Shown: positions 16,849 through 25,823, counted from the stretch's first letter. The stretch is DNA of 64,000 nt from an uncultured Ruminococcus sp. (GCA_934476515.1 CAKSNZ010000002.1:124001-188000), one strand, 5' to 3'. A program made the numbers and translations. Notes: generated by a model not told the origin, from the sequence alone.

Positions 16849-17441
16849 TGGCAACAATAGGTCTTGATAAGCTATATTATGCAGTCATCAAAGAAGATGC
16901 AAATGGTGACGAAACATACAGTACACCGGTACCACTGGCAAAGGCAATTTCTGCTGAGCTTTCTATTGAACTTGCAGAGGCAACTCTCTATGCTGATGAT
17001 GGTGCATCTGAGGTTGTAAAGGAGTTTAAGTCAGGTACACTTTCCTTAGGTGTTGATGACATCGGTAACACAACTGCAAGTGATTTAACAGGTGCAGTGA
17101 TTGACAAAAACAATGTGGTAATCTCAGTAAGTGAGGGTATTTCCTCACCGGTAGCTATTGGGTTTAGAGCAAAGAAGTCAAATGGCAAGTACAAATACTT
17201 CTGGTTCTATCGAGTTAAGTTCGGTATCCCTGCTACCAGCCTTGCAACAAAGGGTGACAGTATTACATTCTCAACACCAACTATTGAGGGTACAATTATG
17301 AGAAGAAACAAGGTTGACGGGAACAACAACCACCCTTGGAAGGCTGAGGTTACTGAGGGTGAAAACAATGTGTCTAATGATACTATTACAAATTGGTACA
17401 AGAATGTGTATGAACCTACATATACATCACCATCTAAGTAA
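16848..17441 (+). CDS. Major tail protein (phi13 family)
   Basis: A 197-residue tail tube subunit. MATIGLDKLYYAVIKED, followed by PLAKAISAELSIELAEATLYADD and SGTLSLGVDDI, is the classic phi13-type pattern, with IGFRAKKSNGKYKYFWFYRVKF (quoted here in pieces, FRAKKSNGKYKYFWFYRV) in the second half. It places the phage among long, non-contractile-tailed siphoviruses. The ATG overlaps the previous stop. Confidence 0.93.
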   Translation: MATIGLDKLYYAVIKEDANGDETYSTPVPLAKAISAELSIELAEATLYADDGASEVVKEFKSGTLSLGVDDIGNTTASDLTGAVIDKNNVVISVSEGISSPVAIGFRAKKSNGKYKYFWFYRVKFGIPATSLATKGDSITFSTPTIEGTIMRRNKVDGNNNHPWKAEVTEGENNVSNDTITNWYKNVYEPTYTSPSK

Positions 17442-17452
17442 GGAGAATTAAT

Positions 17453-17836
17453 ATGGAAAATGAACGCTCATCAGTAATTAATATTGGTGGTAAGGAATAT
17501 GAACTTTTGCTAACTACAAAAGCAACAAAAGAAATAGCTAAGAGATATGGTGGCCTTGAAAACCTAGGTGAACAGCTGTTGACTTCAGAGGACTTTGCTG
17601 AGGCTATTGATGAGATTGTGTGGTTAATTACACTACTTGCAAATCAAAGTATTTTAATACACAACCTAAAGAATACTGAGGACAAAAAGGAGCTACTAAC
17701 TGAGGAAATGGTTGAGTTACTAACCTCTCCCAGTGAGCTTGGTGAATACAAGGAAAGTATATCTGAGGCACTAAACAAAGGTACAACAAGAAATGTTGAA
17801 AGTGAAACTGACTCAAAAAAACAAATAGTCGGGTAG
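17453..17836 (+). CDS. Tail assembly chaperone, short form (gpG-like)
   Basis: A 127-residue chaperone that would bind the tape measure during tail assembly. It has IGGKEYELLLTTKATKEIAKRYGGLENLG and DEIVWLITLLANQSI in sequence. The frame ends after SKKQIVG at TAG. Just before the stop is a slippery A-AAA-AAA heptamer (17815-17821) that gives access to an extended form. GGAGAATTAAT precedes the start. Confidence 0.87.
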   Translation: MENERSSVINIGGKEYELLLTTKATKEIAKRYGGLENLGEQLLTSEDFAEAIDEIVWLITLLANQSILIHNLKNTEDKKELLTEEMVELLTSPSELGEYKESISEALNKGTTRNVESETDSKKQIVG

Positions 17837-18024
17837 CAGATGATGAACTGTTTACCCGACTGCTTTATTATGGCTTAGCACACCTAAATCTTACACAGGA
17901 TGAGGTGTGGCTAATGCCCTTTGGACTTTTGCTTGACCTGTGGGAATGTCATAGACAGTATAACGGTATAGCTAAACCTAAAAGAGAGATTACTATTGAT
18001 GATGTTATTCCTTTTGGGGTTTGA
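17453..18024 (+). CDS. Tail assembly chaperone, -1 frameshift extended form (gpGT-like)
   Basis: A -1 slip on A-AAA-AAA at 17815-17821 lets ribosomes continue in the second frame to TGA at 18022, giving a protein of about 190 residues. The 68-codon extension reads SRVADDELFTRLLYYGL, then LTQDEVWLMPFGLLLDLWE and ends DDVIPFGV. This is the typical T-domain of long-tailed phage chaperones (R-x-x-E-V-W-x-M-P-x-G-x-L-L-D-L). The extension has no start codon of its own, so the slip is its only route to expression. Frameshift efficiency is not known. Confidence 0.8.
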
Positions 18025-18030
18025 TAAATT

Positions 18031-18067
18031 TTGACTATTTTTCTTTTGTGTGATATTGTGATATAAT
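18031..18067 (+). promoter_or_regulatory. Promoter of the PD-(D/E)XK cassette
   Basis: An extended -10 element, TGATATAAT at 18059-18067, lies between the chaperone stop and the nuclease-like gene. TTGACT at 18031-18036 is 25 bp upstream of the -10, too far to act as a usual -35, so the extended -10 is probably what matters. Confidence 0.55.
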
Positions 18068-18105
18068 AAAAAAATATTTAAAAAAGATATATAGGAGCGA
18101 TGAAT

Positions 18106-19422
18106 ATGTCAAGAATAAGTGATACTGAAATCAAAGATATGCTCAATGCATTGGAAAATGATAGTGACTTTGAATATTTAAGAAAGCTATACGAAACACC
18201 AAATTGTTTTACCATAATGGGAGATAAAAGAAGAGAAGAATGGCATAGTAATTTTGTATGTTGGCTACTTGACCCTAATGAAAACCACGGACTAGGTAAA
18301 TTTCCTTTAGTAAAATTTTTGGATTTAGTTGAAAGTAAGTGCGAAGAACTTAATATTGATAAAACAGATGTTGAGAATATGAAATTTAAAAAAGAGTCTT
18401 CAGCTAAAGATCAAACAGATAATAAAGGTCGAATGGACATTTTAGGTACAAGTACGTCTTTAATTTTAGTTATAGAAAATAAGATTAAAGCTAGTGAAAA
18501 TTCCAAAAATGATAAACCACAGTCAGATGTATATTTTGATTCTTGCGAACAAGAATATAAAAATAGACAAAGAGTTTATGTTCTTTTAAAGGCAAGTTCA
18601 TATACTTCTTTGGAAAATAAAAATTTTATTCATGTTACATATCAAGATTTGCTTGATGAAGTGATAAAAACAGCATATGAAAAGTGCGAAGAATTAAAAT
18701 TAGAAGATACAAAAAGTGTGTTGAAACAATACGCATTGGATATCTCTAATCCATTTTCTGATCCACAGTTGGCTTATGCAAATAAGGATTTGTCTGAAAA
18801 TATTTTTAAAAAGCATGAAGAGATAATATCTAAAATTCGTCAAACAATGCGTGATAAGAAAGATAGAGACAAAGAGTCTGTTATTTATGTATTCTTTAAT
18901 AAATATGAAAAATACATAAATAATGCTATATTAAAACCTTTGGGCAAAAACGCCATTAACGATTCACGACTTGATACAAATGATACAATCAGTTATCTAA
19001 TGAAAAAAGATTATATAATTCCAGGGAAAACAAAATTATATTATAATCGTCTGAAAAAAACTTTTATTATTAAGATTGATGAAAAACTTAAATTTTGGGC
19101 TGGCTATTATGAAGGAAAATATGATGATTCACGAGAGGTAAACTATATAATAAAAGAATACAATTCACTTCATCCTGCAGCAGCAGAGATAGAACAAATT
19201 GCAGCAGAGATAGACCAAATTATTGCAGAAGCAGGGATAGAAGAAATTGCAACAGCAGAGATAGAACAAATTGCAGCAGAGATAGAACGAAAAGCTCGTC
19301 CTAATAATAGTAATCGTGGAATAGGTCCAAGGTACATGAAGCTTTTAAATTCCGGTGTTAAAGATGCAGAAGGAATGACAATTGGAGATATTCTTGATAG
19401 CATAAATAACTCTAATATATAA
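18106..19422 (+). CDS. PD-(D/E)XK nuclease-family accessory protein (PDDEXK_4 type)
   Basis: A 438-residue protein that matches the PDDEXK_4 pattern: REEWHSNFVCWLLDPNENHGLG near residues 45-65 (quoted in part: HSNFVCWLLDP and ENHGLG), then GRMDILG and LILVIENKIKASEN with the catalytic D and E-x-K near residues 108-125. It is AT-rich, has its own promoter and double terminator, and interrupts the tail genes between chaperone and tape measure. ATG 18106 is preferred because AGGAG is 8 bp upstream. Near the C-terminus it has a run of A-A-E-I-E-Q-I heptads. A role in phage exclusion or DNA degradation is inferred. Confidence 0.85.
   Translation: MSRISDTEIKDMLNALENDSDFEYLRKLYETPNCFTIMGDKRREEWHSNFVCWLLDPNENHGLGKFPLVKFLDLVESKCEELNIDKTDVENMKFKKESSAKDQTDNKGRMDILGTSTSLILVIENKIKASENSKNDKPQSDVYFDSCEQEYKNRQRVYVLLKASSYTSLENKNFIHVTYQDLLDEVIKTAYEKCEELKLEDTKSVLKQYALDISNPFSDPQLAYANKDLSENIFKKHEEIISKIRQTMRDKKDRDKESVIYVFFNKYEKYINNAILKPLGKNAINDSRLDTNDTISYLMKKDYIIPGKTKLYYNRLKKTFIIKIDEKLKFWAGYYEGKYDDSREVNYIIKEYNSLHPAAAEIEQIAAEIDQIIAEAGIEEIATAEIEQIAAEIERKARPNNSNRGIGPRYMKLLNSGVKDAEGMTIGDILDSINNSNI
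19180..19290 (+). repeat. 21-bp minisatellite encoding coiled-coil heptads
   Basis: Four to five imperfect copies of a 21-bp unit (GCAGCAGAGATAGAACAAAT plus T) lie in frame in the nuclease-like gene. The first two copies (19180-19200 and 19201-19221) are in direct tandem. Each encodes one heptad A-A-E-I-E-Q-I, so copy number would lengthen or shorten a coiled coil without breaking the frame. Confidence 0.8.
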
Positions 19423-19432
19423 TCGTACTCAA

Positions 19433-19493
19433 GGAGTAACCAAAAGGTTGCTCCTTTTTTAATACACTTTTGAGCCAATAGGCTCTTTTTTTA
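19433..19493 (+). terminator. Two tandem terminators before the tape measure gene
   Basis: First hairpin: GGAGTAACC / GGTTGCTCC with an AAAA loop and T6 tail (19433-19460). Second hairpin: GAGCC / GGCTC with an AATA loop and T7 tail (19472-19493). The first probably belongs to the nuclease cassette. The second may be an original feature of the tail operon. Together they should strongly cut transcription into the tape measure gene unless antiterminated. Confidence 0.75.
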
Positions 19494-19513
19494 TGCCATA
19501 AGGAGGTGAATAT

Positions 19514-22312
19514 ATGGCTGATAATATGGGAATAAAGCTAGGTGTTGAGGGTGAAAAGGACTTTAAAAATGCCCTAGCTGATATTAATAGAAACTTTAGG
19601 GTGTTAGGCTCTGAAATGAAACTGGTATCCTCTCAGTTTGATAAGAATGATACTTCTGTTGAAGCCTTGTCATCAAGAAACAAGGTGCTGAATAAAGAGA
19701 TAACTACACAAAAGCAGAAGATTGAAACACTAAAATCTGCACTTGATAATGCCACAACTTCCTTTGGTGAAAACGATAAAAGAACACAAAACTGGCAGGT
19801 ACAACTGAATAACGCAAAGTCTGCTTTAAACGGTATGGAAAGAGAACTGAAAGAAAATAATAAAACTCTTGAAAATACTGAAAGTGAAATGACAAGTGCC
19901 AGTAAGGATACAAATAAATTTGATAAAAAGCTATCTCAGGTGTCTAGTACTGCAGTTGATACTAAAAGTAAGCTAAGCAAAATGGGTAGTGCTCTTAAAA
20001 AGATAAGTGTAGGTATTGGTGCATCTATTGCTGTAATAGGTACAAGTGCAGTAGCAAGTGGTAAGAAAATGTGGAGCCTTTCAAATGATGTTGCTGAATA
20101 TGGTGATAAGGTTGATAAAACCTCACAGAAAATCGGTATTAGTTCTGCTTCATATCAAAAGTGGGGCTATGTTTTTGAAAGATGTGGTGCTAATGTTGAT
20201 GGACTTCAGGTTGGTATGAAAAAGCTTTCCGGTGTTATTACTGACGCAAGTAATGGTTCTGATTCTGCTAAAAAGAAAATATCTGCCCTTGGTCTTTCTA
20301 TTGATGACCTTAATGGTAAAAGTCAGGATGAACAGCTTAGCTTAGTTATTTCCTCCTTGCAGAATATGAAGTCCGGTGCTGAAAGAACTGCAGTTGCAAA
20401 TAGCTTACTTGGTAAGTCTGCTGTTGATATGGCAGGTGTACTGAATATGTCTGCTAAGGAAACAAATGCACTTAAAAAAGAGGCACAGGACTATGGAATG
20501 ATAATGGATGATAAGGCTGTAAAGGCAAGTGCTAACTTTGAAGATAGCTTGACAAAGGTTAAAGGTACTGTTACAGGTCTAAAGAATAATATGGTTGGTT
20601 CACTTTTACCTGCTATTACTGAAATAATGGACGGCTTTTCTGACTTAGTAGCCGGTAATAAAAATGCCGATGAAAAAATGAAAAGTGGTGTTTCTAATGT
20701 AATTAAGTCTGTTACCGATATGTTACCTAAGGTTGTAGAGCTTGTTTCTACTGTTGCACAAGCTGTGTTAGAAAATGCTCCCACAATTATCACCTCCCTT
20801 TCTAAAGGTATATTAAGTCAAATACCAAGCCTACTGAAAACAGTATCGGATGTTGTTACAGAGCTTTTAAGTAGCCTTTTTACCTTGTTCCCACAGATTA
20901 TTGATGTGGGAATAAAGGCTGTTGTAAATTTGATGAAGGGTATGAGTGAGGCTTTGCCTACTTTAATACCGGAAATAGTTAAGGTGATTGCTGAGCTGAT
21001 AACTGCTTTTGTGGATAACATTAGTTCATTTGTAGATGTTGGTGTTGATGTTATCCTTGCAGTTATTAATGGTATCATCAATAGTATTCCTGTGCTGATT
21101 GAACAGATACCTGTAATTTTAGAGGCCCTGCTAACTGCACTTACTGAGTCATTACCTACCCTTATTGATGGTGTAACCTTGTTAGTTCAGTCAATAGTAG
21201 ATAGCTTGCCGGATATTATTAGCTCATTAATTTCTGCTTTACCTTCTGTAATTGAAACCATAGTTACAACAGTTACAGAGCTACTTCCTGTAATTCTTGA
21301 TGGTATCACTTCTATTATCACCGGTATTGTAGAGGCTCTTCCTGACTTAATAACATCACTAATAGATGCCTTGCCTGACATTATAGATACACTTGTCTCT
21401 GCTTTTGTTGAACTTTTACCGACAGTTATTAATGCTATTGTTGATTGCCTACCTAAATTTATAAATGGTGCAATTAAACTTATCCTAGGCTTAGTTAAGT
21501 CCTTGCCTAAAATTATTAAGTCACTACTAAAGGCATTACCGGAAATAGTTACAACTGTGGTTAATGCAATAGTTAAGTGCTTACCTCAGCTTATCAATGG
21601 TACTATTCAGTTAATTATCGGTATTGTTAATAACCTACCTGCTATTATACTTGGGTTAATAAATGCTTTGCCTGATATTATCACAGCTGTTGTTGATGGT
21701 TTAATCAATGCTTTACCTCAGCTAATTAAGGGCTGTGTAACCCTTGTGGTTGAGCTTGTAAAGAATATTCCAAAGATTATTAAGTCACTGATAAAGGCAG
21801 TACCTAAGATTATTATTAGTCTTGTTAAGGCATTTGGTAGTGGTGTTAGTAAGTTTATTGAAATCGGTGGTAACTTAATTAAAGGCCTGTGGCAAGGTAT
21901 CTCTGATTGTGCCGAATGGATATGGGGTAAGATTAAAGGGTTCTTTGGTGGCATTGTTGACGGAATTAAGGACTTCTTTGGTATTAAGTCACCTTCAAGA
22001 CTATTTAGGGACCAAATCGGTAAGAACCTAGCCTTAGGTGTTGGTGTAGGCTTTGAGGATACTATGAAATCAGTTACAAAGGATATGCAAAATGCTCTGC
22101 CTACTGACTTTGATACAACTGTTTCTGCCACTGCTGATGTTAATGGTATTGCTAGGGATAGTGCATTAGGTAATGTGGTTCAGAACTTTAACAACACTAT
22201 TACCTTTGGTAAAGTACATATTAATAAGGAAATGGATATTGATACTGTGGCACATAGGGTGTCATCAGTAATTGTTAATGACATTATGATAAAGGGTGGT
22301 GCTTATGCTTAA
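19514..22312 (+). CDS. Tape measure protein
   Basis: A 932-residue protein that sets tail length. Residues 1-140 are coiled coil (SRNKVLNKEITTQKQKIETL, quoted in part: LNKEITTQKQKIETL). A hydrophobic segment follows near 160. The middle (about residues 400-800) is made of many repeats of an LP-x-I-I-x-x-L-I-x-A-LP type. The C-terminus has GLWQGISDCAEWIWGKIKGFF and FFGIKSPSRLFRDQIG, common in Gram-positive phages. It begins after AAGGAGGTGAATAT. Length predicts a tail of roughly 140 nm by the usual 1.5 angstrom per residue rule (inference). Confidence 0.95.
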   Translation: MADNMGIKLGVEGEKDFKNALADINRNFRVLGSEMKLVSSQFDKNDTSVEALSSRNKVLNKEITTQKQKIETLKSALDNATTSFGENDKRTQNWQVQLNNAKSALNGMERELKENNKTLENTESEMTSASKDTNKFDKKLSQVSSTAVDTKSKLSKMGSALKKISVGIGASIAVIGTSAVASGKKMWSLSNDVAEYGDKVDKTSQKIGISSASYQKWGYVFERCGANVDGLQVGMKKLSGVITDASNGSDSAKKKISALGLSIDDLNGKSQDEQLSLVISSLQNMKSGAERTAVANSLLGKSAVDMAGVLNMSAKETNALKKEAQDYGMIMDDKAVKASANFEDSLTKVKGTVTGLKNNMVGSLLPAITEIMDGFSDLVAGNKNADEKMKSGVSNVIKSVTDMLPKVVELVSTVAQAVLENAPTIITSLSKGILSQIPSLLKTVSDVVTELLSSLFTLFPQIIDVGIKAVVNLMKGMSEALPTLIPEIVKVIAELITAFVDNISSFVDVGVDVILAVINGIINSIPVLIEQIPVILEALLTALTESLPTLIDGVTLLVQSIVDSLPDIISSLISALPSVIETIVTTVTELLPVILDGITSIITGIVEALPDLITSLIDALPDIIDTLVSAFVELLPTVINAIVDCLPKFINGAIKLILGLVKSLPKIIKSLLKALPEIVTTVVNAIVKCLPQLINGTIQLIIGIVNNLPAIILGLINALPDIITAVVDGLINALPQLIKGCVTLVVELVKNIPKIIKSLIKAVPKIIISLVKAFGSGVSKFIEIGGNLIKGLWQGISDCAEWIWGKIKGFFGGIVDGIKDFFGIKSPSRLFRDQIGKNLALGVGVGFEDTMKSVTKDMQNALPTDFDTTVSATADVNGIARDSALGNVVQNFNNTITFGKVHINKEMDIDTVAHRVSSVIVNDIMIKGGAYA

Positions 22313-23118
22313 TGAGTAAATACAACTTTAAATTTGGTGATGTTTGGCTTTCTGAATTTGGTGGCGTCTGTACTGAAGTTCCACCAATAGAAATAGCCAG
22401 TAAGGATGTAACGCTAATTGATATTCCAAATAAAGACGGTAGTGATTGTATAGATAACGGTAGATACTGTAATGTTGAGTTTACAAGGACAGTTGCCCTT
22501 GTAGGTAACAGAATTTCAACAGTACAGGAAAAAGCAAAGAACTTAATAAAGCACTTTGCATATTTGCAAGGGTATCAAAAATTTGAAGATACTGACCATG
22601 AGGGTATGGTAACAAAAGCAGTTCTTTTAAATCTTGATGAAGTTACAAAGAACTTAAGGACTATGTTTACTGCAGTGCTAAAGTTTTCAAGAAAGCCATA
22701 TTGGAAGCTAAAATCTTCTTTAAGTGAAGAAAAATTAAATAGTACACTTCTTGCAGATAAAGGTGTGGTTCTTAACAATCCTTTCCCTTCATCTGCTTGT
22801 CCTATTATCCGTTATTACTTTGCTACCGACCCTCATAGTACAATGGCTACAACTAAGGTTAATTTCTCATTTACTTCAAATGGTGAAACAATAACCTATT
22901 CAAAACCGGGTATCAACTTTAAACCTACTCATAATATTCTTGATATTGATATTGAGGAGCAAAGAGCAGTGGTTCATTCTCCCGGTGGAGAAATATACAA
23001 ATATGTTGATGTGCCAATACCTAAGCCTATCAGTAAAGGTACAACAATATTTAAATCTGTACTATCAAAAGAAACAGAAAAGGTTTCAATTTTTCCTAAT
23101 TGGAGGTGCTTGTATTGA
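22312..23118 (+). CDS. Distal tail protein (Dit)
   Basis: A 268-residue Dit-type protein that joins tail tube and baseplate. It begins MSKYNFKFGDVWLSEFGGV, has the N-terminal belt strands with DIPNKDGSDCIDNGRY and ends with KEKVSIFPNWRC-like strands. It directly overlaps the tape measure stop and is followed by the tail-associated protein, the normal order. Confidence 0.85.
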   Translation: MSKYNFKFGDVWLSEFGGVCTEVPPIEIASKDVTLIDIPNKDGSDCIDNGRYCNVEFTRTVALVGNRISTVQEKAKNLIKHFAYLQGYQKFEDTDHEGMVTKAVLLNLDEVTKNLRTMFTAVLKFSRKPYWKLKSSLSEEKLNSTLLADKGVVLNNPFPSSACPIIRYYFATDPHSTMATTKVNFSFTSNGETITYSKPGINFKPTHNILDIDIEEQRAVVHSPGGEIYKYVDVPIPKPISKGTTIFKSVLSKETEKVSIFPNWRCLY

Positions 23119-24227
23119 CACCTAGGCTATATTCAAAAATTGTCCCATCACTTATTAATACAAACTACTTTTTAGGTAACCTAAACTGTTGTACAAAATG
23201 TGAAGTGACAGAATGTAGAAATGGCTCATACACCTTGTCACTTGAAACAACAGTAAATGATGATTGTGCAAACCTTCTTTTATCTCAGAGAATAATCTGT
23301 GCAAAGGCTAATCCCTTTGATGATGAACAGTACTTTGAAATACAGTCAACAGAAAGAGGTACTAACGGTATTATTAAGGTTGAGTGTAAGCACATAAAGA
23401 ACTATTGCTTTCAGTATTGCTCTGAGGGTGATATGGCATATGACGGTGATTTGCTTTCAATTAAGGGTACACCTAAGAAAGTATGGGACAAACTTCAAAA
23501 GGACTATATTACTACAACTGTCCCTTTTAACTTTAGCTCTGATATTACATCATCAAATGACTTTTCACTGGGAATAAGTACACCGGAAACACTGGGTAAT
23601 ATCTTAGGTGGAAAGGAAGGTAGCTTTCTTGATGTATGGGGTGGTGAATATCACTTTGATAATTTCAACATTCATTTACTTAAAAGCAGAGGTAAGGTGC
23701 AGAACTATATCTTAAGATATGGTAGCAATATTTCTGACTTTACACAAAGTGAAAATTGTGAGGAAACCTATTCTCATATTTTGCCATATGGTAAGGTGTC
23801 CTTAGGTGACCACAAGATAAACTTCTTTGCACCTATATTTGAAATTGAAAATCATAGCTGTACAACTGACAAGGTATATATGCTTGACTGTACATCGTTC
23901 CTTGATAGCTATTCAGTAGGTAAGCAAGGATACAAATATGACGCAGTAAAGAATGCTATGACAAAATATGCAAAGTCCTATGGAAAGAAAAACAACCTAG
24001 GCTCGCTAAAGGTTAGTATTGATGTAACCATTAAGTCAGAGCTAGATCAAATGTCTAACCTAGGGCTATGTGACACAGTGACAGTTATACTTGATAACAT
24101 AGGAACAAAGGCTACTGCAAAAATAACTGAAGTAACCTATGATTCACTTAATGAAAGATGGGAAAAGCTGGTTGTCGGTGAAAGCAAGGTTACTGTTGCA
24201 GATTTAATACTTAATAAAAGGAGGTAA
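23115..24227 (+). CDS. Tail-associated minor structural protein (Tal/prophage endopeptidase tail)
   Basis: A 370-residue protein of the phage minor structural N-terminal family forming the tail tip hub. It starts at TTG 23115 behind a perfect GGAGGT, overlapping the Dit stop. NGSYTLSLETTVNDD, VECKHIKNYCFQYC, and a long middle with GEYHFDNFNIHLLKSRG match the family. No extra lytic domain is visible, so this is the short form. Confidence 0.85.
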   Translation: MTPRLYSKIVPSLINTNYFLGNLNCCTKCEVTECRNGSYTLSLETTVNDDCANLLLSQRIICAKANPFDDEQYFEIQSTERGTNGIIKVECKHIKNYCFQYCSEGDMAYDGDLLSIKGTPKKVWDKLQKDYITTTVPFNFSSDITSSNDFSLGISTPETLGNILGGKEGSFLDVWGGEYHFDNFNIHLLKSRGKVQNYILRYGSNISDFTQSENCEETYSHILPYGKVSLGDHKINFFAPIFEIENHSCTTDKVYMLDCTSFLDSYSVGKQGYKYDAVKNAMTKYAKSYGKKNNLGSLKVSIDVTIKSELDQMSNLGLCDTVTVILDNIGTKATAKITEVTYDSLNERWEKLVVGESKVTVADLILNKRR

Positions 24228-24231
24228 AGAA

Positions 24232-25368
24232 ATGGTTGTTGAAAAGAATATTGAGCTTGACTTAAACAGAATAATACCTATGAAAACTATTACAATTCAT
24301 CAAGGTGATCAGAACAGTATTAACCTAGTTATTACATTAACCAATGATAGTAAAAGTGTAGCTTTAACCGGAAAAGCAGTAATGTATGATGCAGTAATTA
24401 ACAACATTCTTGCTGAACAAAACAAAGTAGGCTCTATTAAAGACTCAAGGATTATCATTCCTATTACAAGTAATATGACTTCTCATAGTGGGCTACTGAA
24501 AATTGATGTAAAGCTAATTGAGGGTACAACAACAAAGTCCATTCTATTCACTCAAACATTAACTCTGATTGTTGAAAAGTCAGTTATTAATGGTGACACA
24601 ATAATTGACGGAAAGAACACCACAATAGAGAAACAACTTAATGATTTTCAATCTAAACTTGATAGTATTGTTAATGATGTGTACAAAAAGAAAGATGTTG
24701 ATAATCTACTGAAAAGCAAGGTAAGCCATATGTATTCTAATTCTTCAACACTTGAAACCTGTGATGAATGTACTGATTGGAATACATACTATCATTTGTA
24801 TATTGACGGTTCATATCAGATACTTATTAACACCTATGGTACAGGTGGTCAATTCCGTTTAACCAGATATGGCGAAGTGTATTTTAGAAACTACAACTAC
24901 AATGAAAGCAAATGGAGTAGCTGGTCCTTAATTAATGCTAATATTCAAGACCATTCTATTGCATATGAAAAGCTAACTGATGATTACTTGCGATTTTATG
25001 GTAGCTTTAGCTTAGATGATGTGGATATGATTAGAGCATATGGTGTATATGCAGGTGGTGCAACTAAGGAGTTTATCAACAAATATGATGTACATGGTAG
25101 GTTTAACTTAATATACACTTCATATCAATTATTAATTTTTCCTGAATGTAACCGTATGCTAATTAGGTATCCGGAAAGTTCAGGTGGCTTTACAGATTGG
25201 ATTGATATTTCACCACAAACCGATTACTTAAAGGAAGAAAAAGGTCAAGTTGGAGAGAACTATGCTTGGTACACAGACAAAAGTCAAGGGTACTCATTAA
25301 GTGGTACATATTCATTAATAGGTGATATGTGCTATTTAAGTGGCAAAGTACCTTTAATTAATGGCTAG
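24232..25368 (+). CDS. Baseplate upper protein BppU-like, truncated by an in-frame TAG
   Basis: A 378-residue receptor-binding or baseplate protein. The N-terminal 120 residues have the BppU-type beta domain (ITIHQGDQNSINLVITLTND, and KIDVKLIEGTTTKSILFTQT), followed by a coiled coil and a pyocin knob-like repeat region (TYYHLYIDGSYQILINTYG, EGKWSSW-like KWSSWSLI). The frame stops at TAG 25366 after KVPLING, but the next 64 codons in the same frame complete a typical C-terminal strand set. It is therefore probably truncated. Confidence 0.82.
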   Translation: MVVEKNIELDLNRIIPMKTITIHQGDQNSINLVITLTNDSKSVALTGKAVMYDAVINNILAEQNKVGSIKDSRIIIPITSNMTSHSGLLKIDVKLIEGTTTKSILFTQTLTLIVEKSVINGDTIIDGKNTTIEKQLNDFQSKLDSIVNDVYKKKDVDNLLKSKVSHMYSNSSTLETCDECTDWNTYYHLYIDGSYQILINTYGTGGQFRLTRYGEVYFRNYNYNESKWSSWSLINANIQDHSIAYEKLTDDYLRFYGSFSLDDVDMIRAYGVYAGGATKEFINKYDVHGRFNLIYTSYQLLIFPECNRMLIRYPESSGGFTDWIDISPQTDYLKEEKGQVGENYAWYTDKSQGYSLSGTYSLIGDMCYLSGKVPLING

Positions 25369-25560
25369 AGGGTTGTTTATTACTCCTTGCCTGTATCCTC
25401 TTTATCATCAAGTATGGTACTGGGAAAGATTGATAATGACTATTTCTCAATATCCACAAGCACTCTTGAAAACCATTCAGTTATTGAGCTTAAGAGGTTT
25501 GACAATTCATTAATGGGTTCAGGTGAAATATCATTCACTTTGATTTATAAATACAAATAA
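25369..25560 (+). pseudogene. C-terminal remainder of the baseplate protein
   Basis: Directly behind the TAG and in the same frame, 63 sense codons run to TAA at 25558: VVYYSLPVSSLSSSMVLG, SISTSTLENHSVIELKRF and GEISFTLIYKYK. It has no start signal of its own and reads as the end of the same beta-rich domain, so a single nonsense mutation or readthrough site is the likely explanation. Confidence 0.75.
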
Positions 25561-25569
25561 GGAGGTACT

Positions 25570-25818
25570 ATGGCTACAAAGATAACTAAAGAGATAACCA
25601 TTGACTTGCTGACAAGTAGTAGTGTCAGCATAGTTACAAAGAGGTACATAACTATCAGTGGTACAAAACAACAGGTAGGTAACACAGAAAGAAAGGCTTA
25701 TTCAAATTCACCTTTAGGCAGAAAGATGCTTATTGATGAAGTTGGTAAGCCTTTTATTAATTCAATATTTGCAATATGGGGTGACACTTCAACAGTAAGT
25801 GACCCGGAAAGGAAGTGA
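25570..25818 (+). CDS. Small phage protein before the holin
   Basis: An 82-residue protein, beta-rich at its start (KITKEITIDLLTSSSVSIV) and ending IFAIWGDTSTVSDPERK. It follows GGAGGTACT and overlaps the holin frame. Unnamed proteins at this place are common in Clostridia phages. No function is assigned. Confidence 0.75.
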   Translation: MATKITKEITIDLLTSSSVSIVTKRYITISGTKQQVGNTERKAYSNSPLGRKMLIDEVGKPFINSIFAIWGDTSTVSDPERK

Positions 25819-25823
25819 GGAAA

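Noticed and set aside
19472..19493. Insertion-sequence end before the tape measure gene
   Set aside because: The short GAGCC/GGCTC repeat with a T-run is explained by a terminator; no matching inverted repeat or transposase is present.
20491..22131. Minus-strand frames inside the tape measure gene
   Set aside because: They arise from repetitive hydrophobic codons of the tape measure protein and have no initiation signals.
5724..25368. Amber recoding of the phage using the tRNA-like element as a suppressor
   Set aside because: The tRNA-like sequence has no convincing CTA anticodon, and other phage genes (for example VRR-NUC, SNF2 helicase and tail chaperone) end normally with TAG, so phage-wide recoding is not supported.
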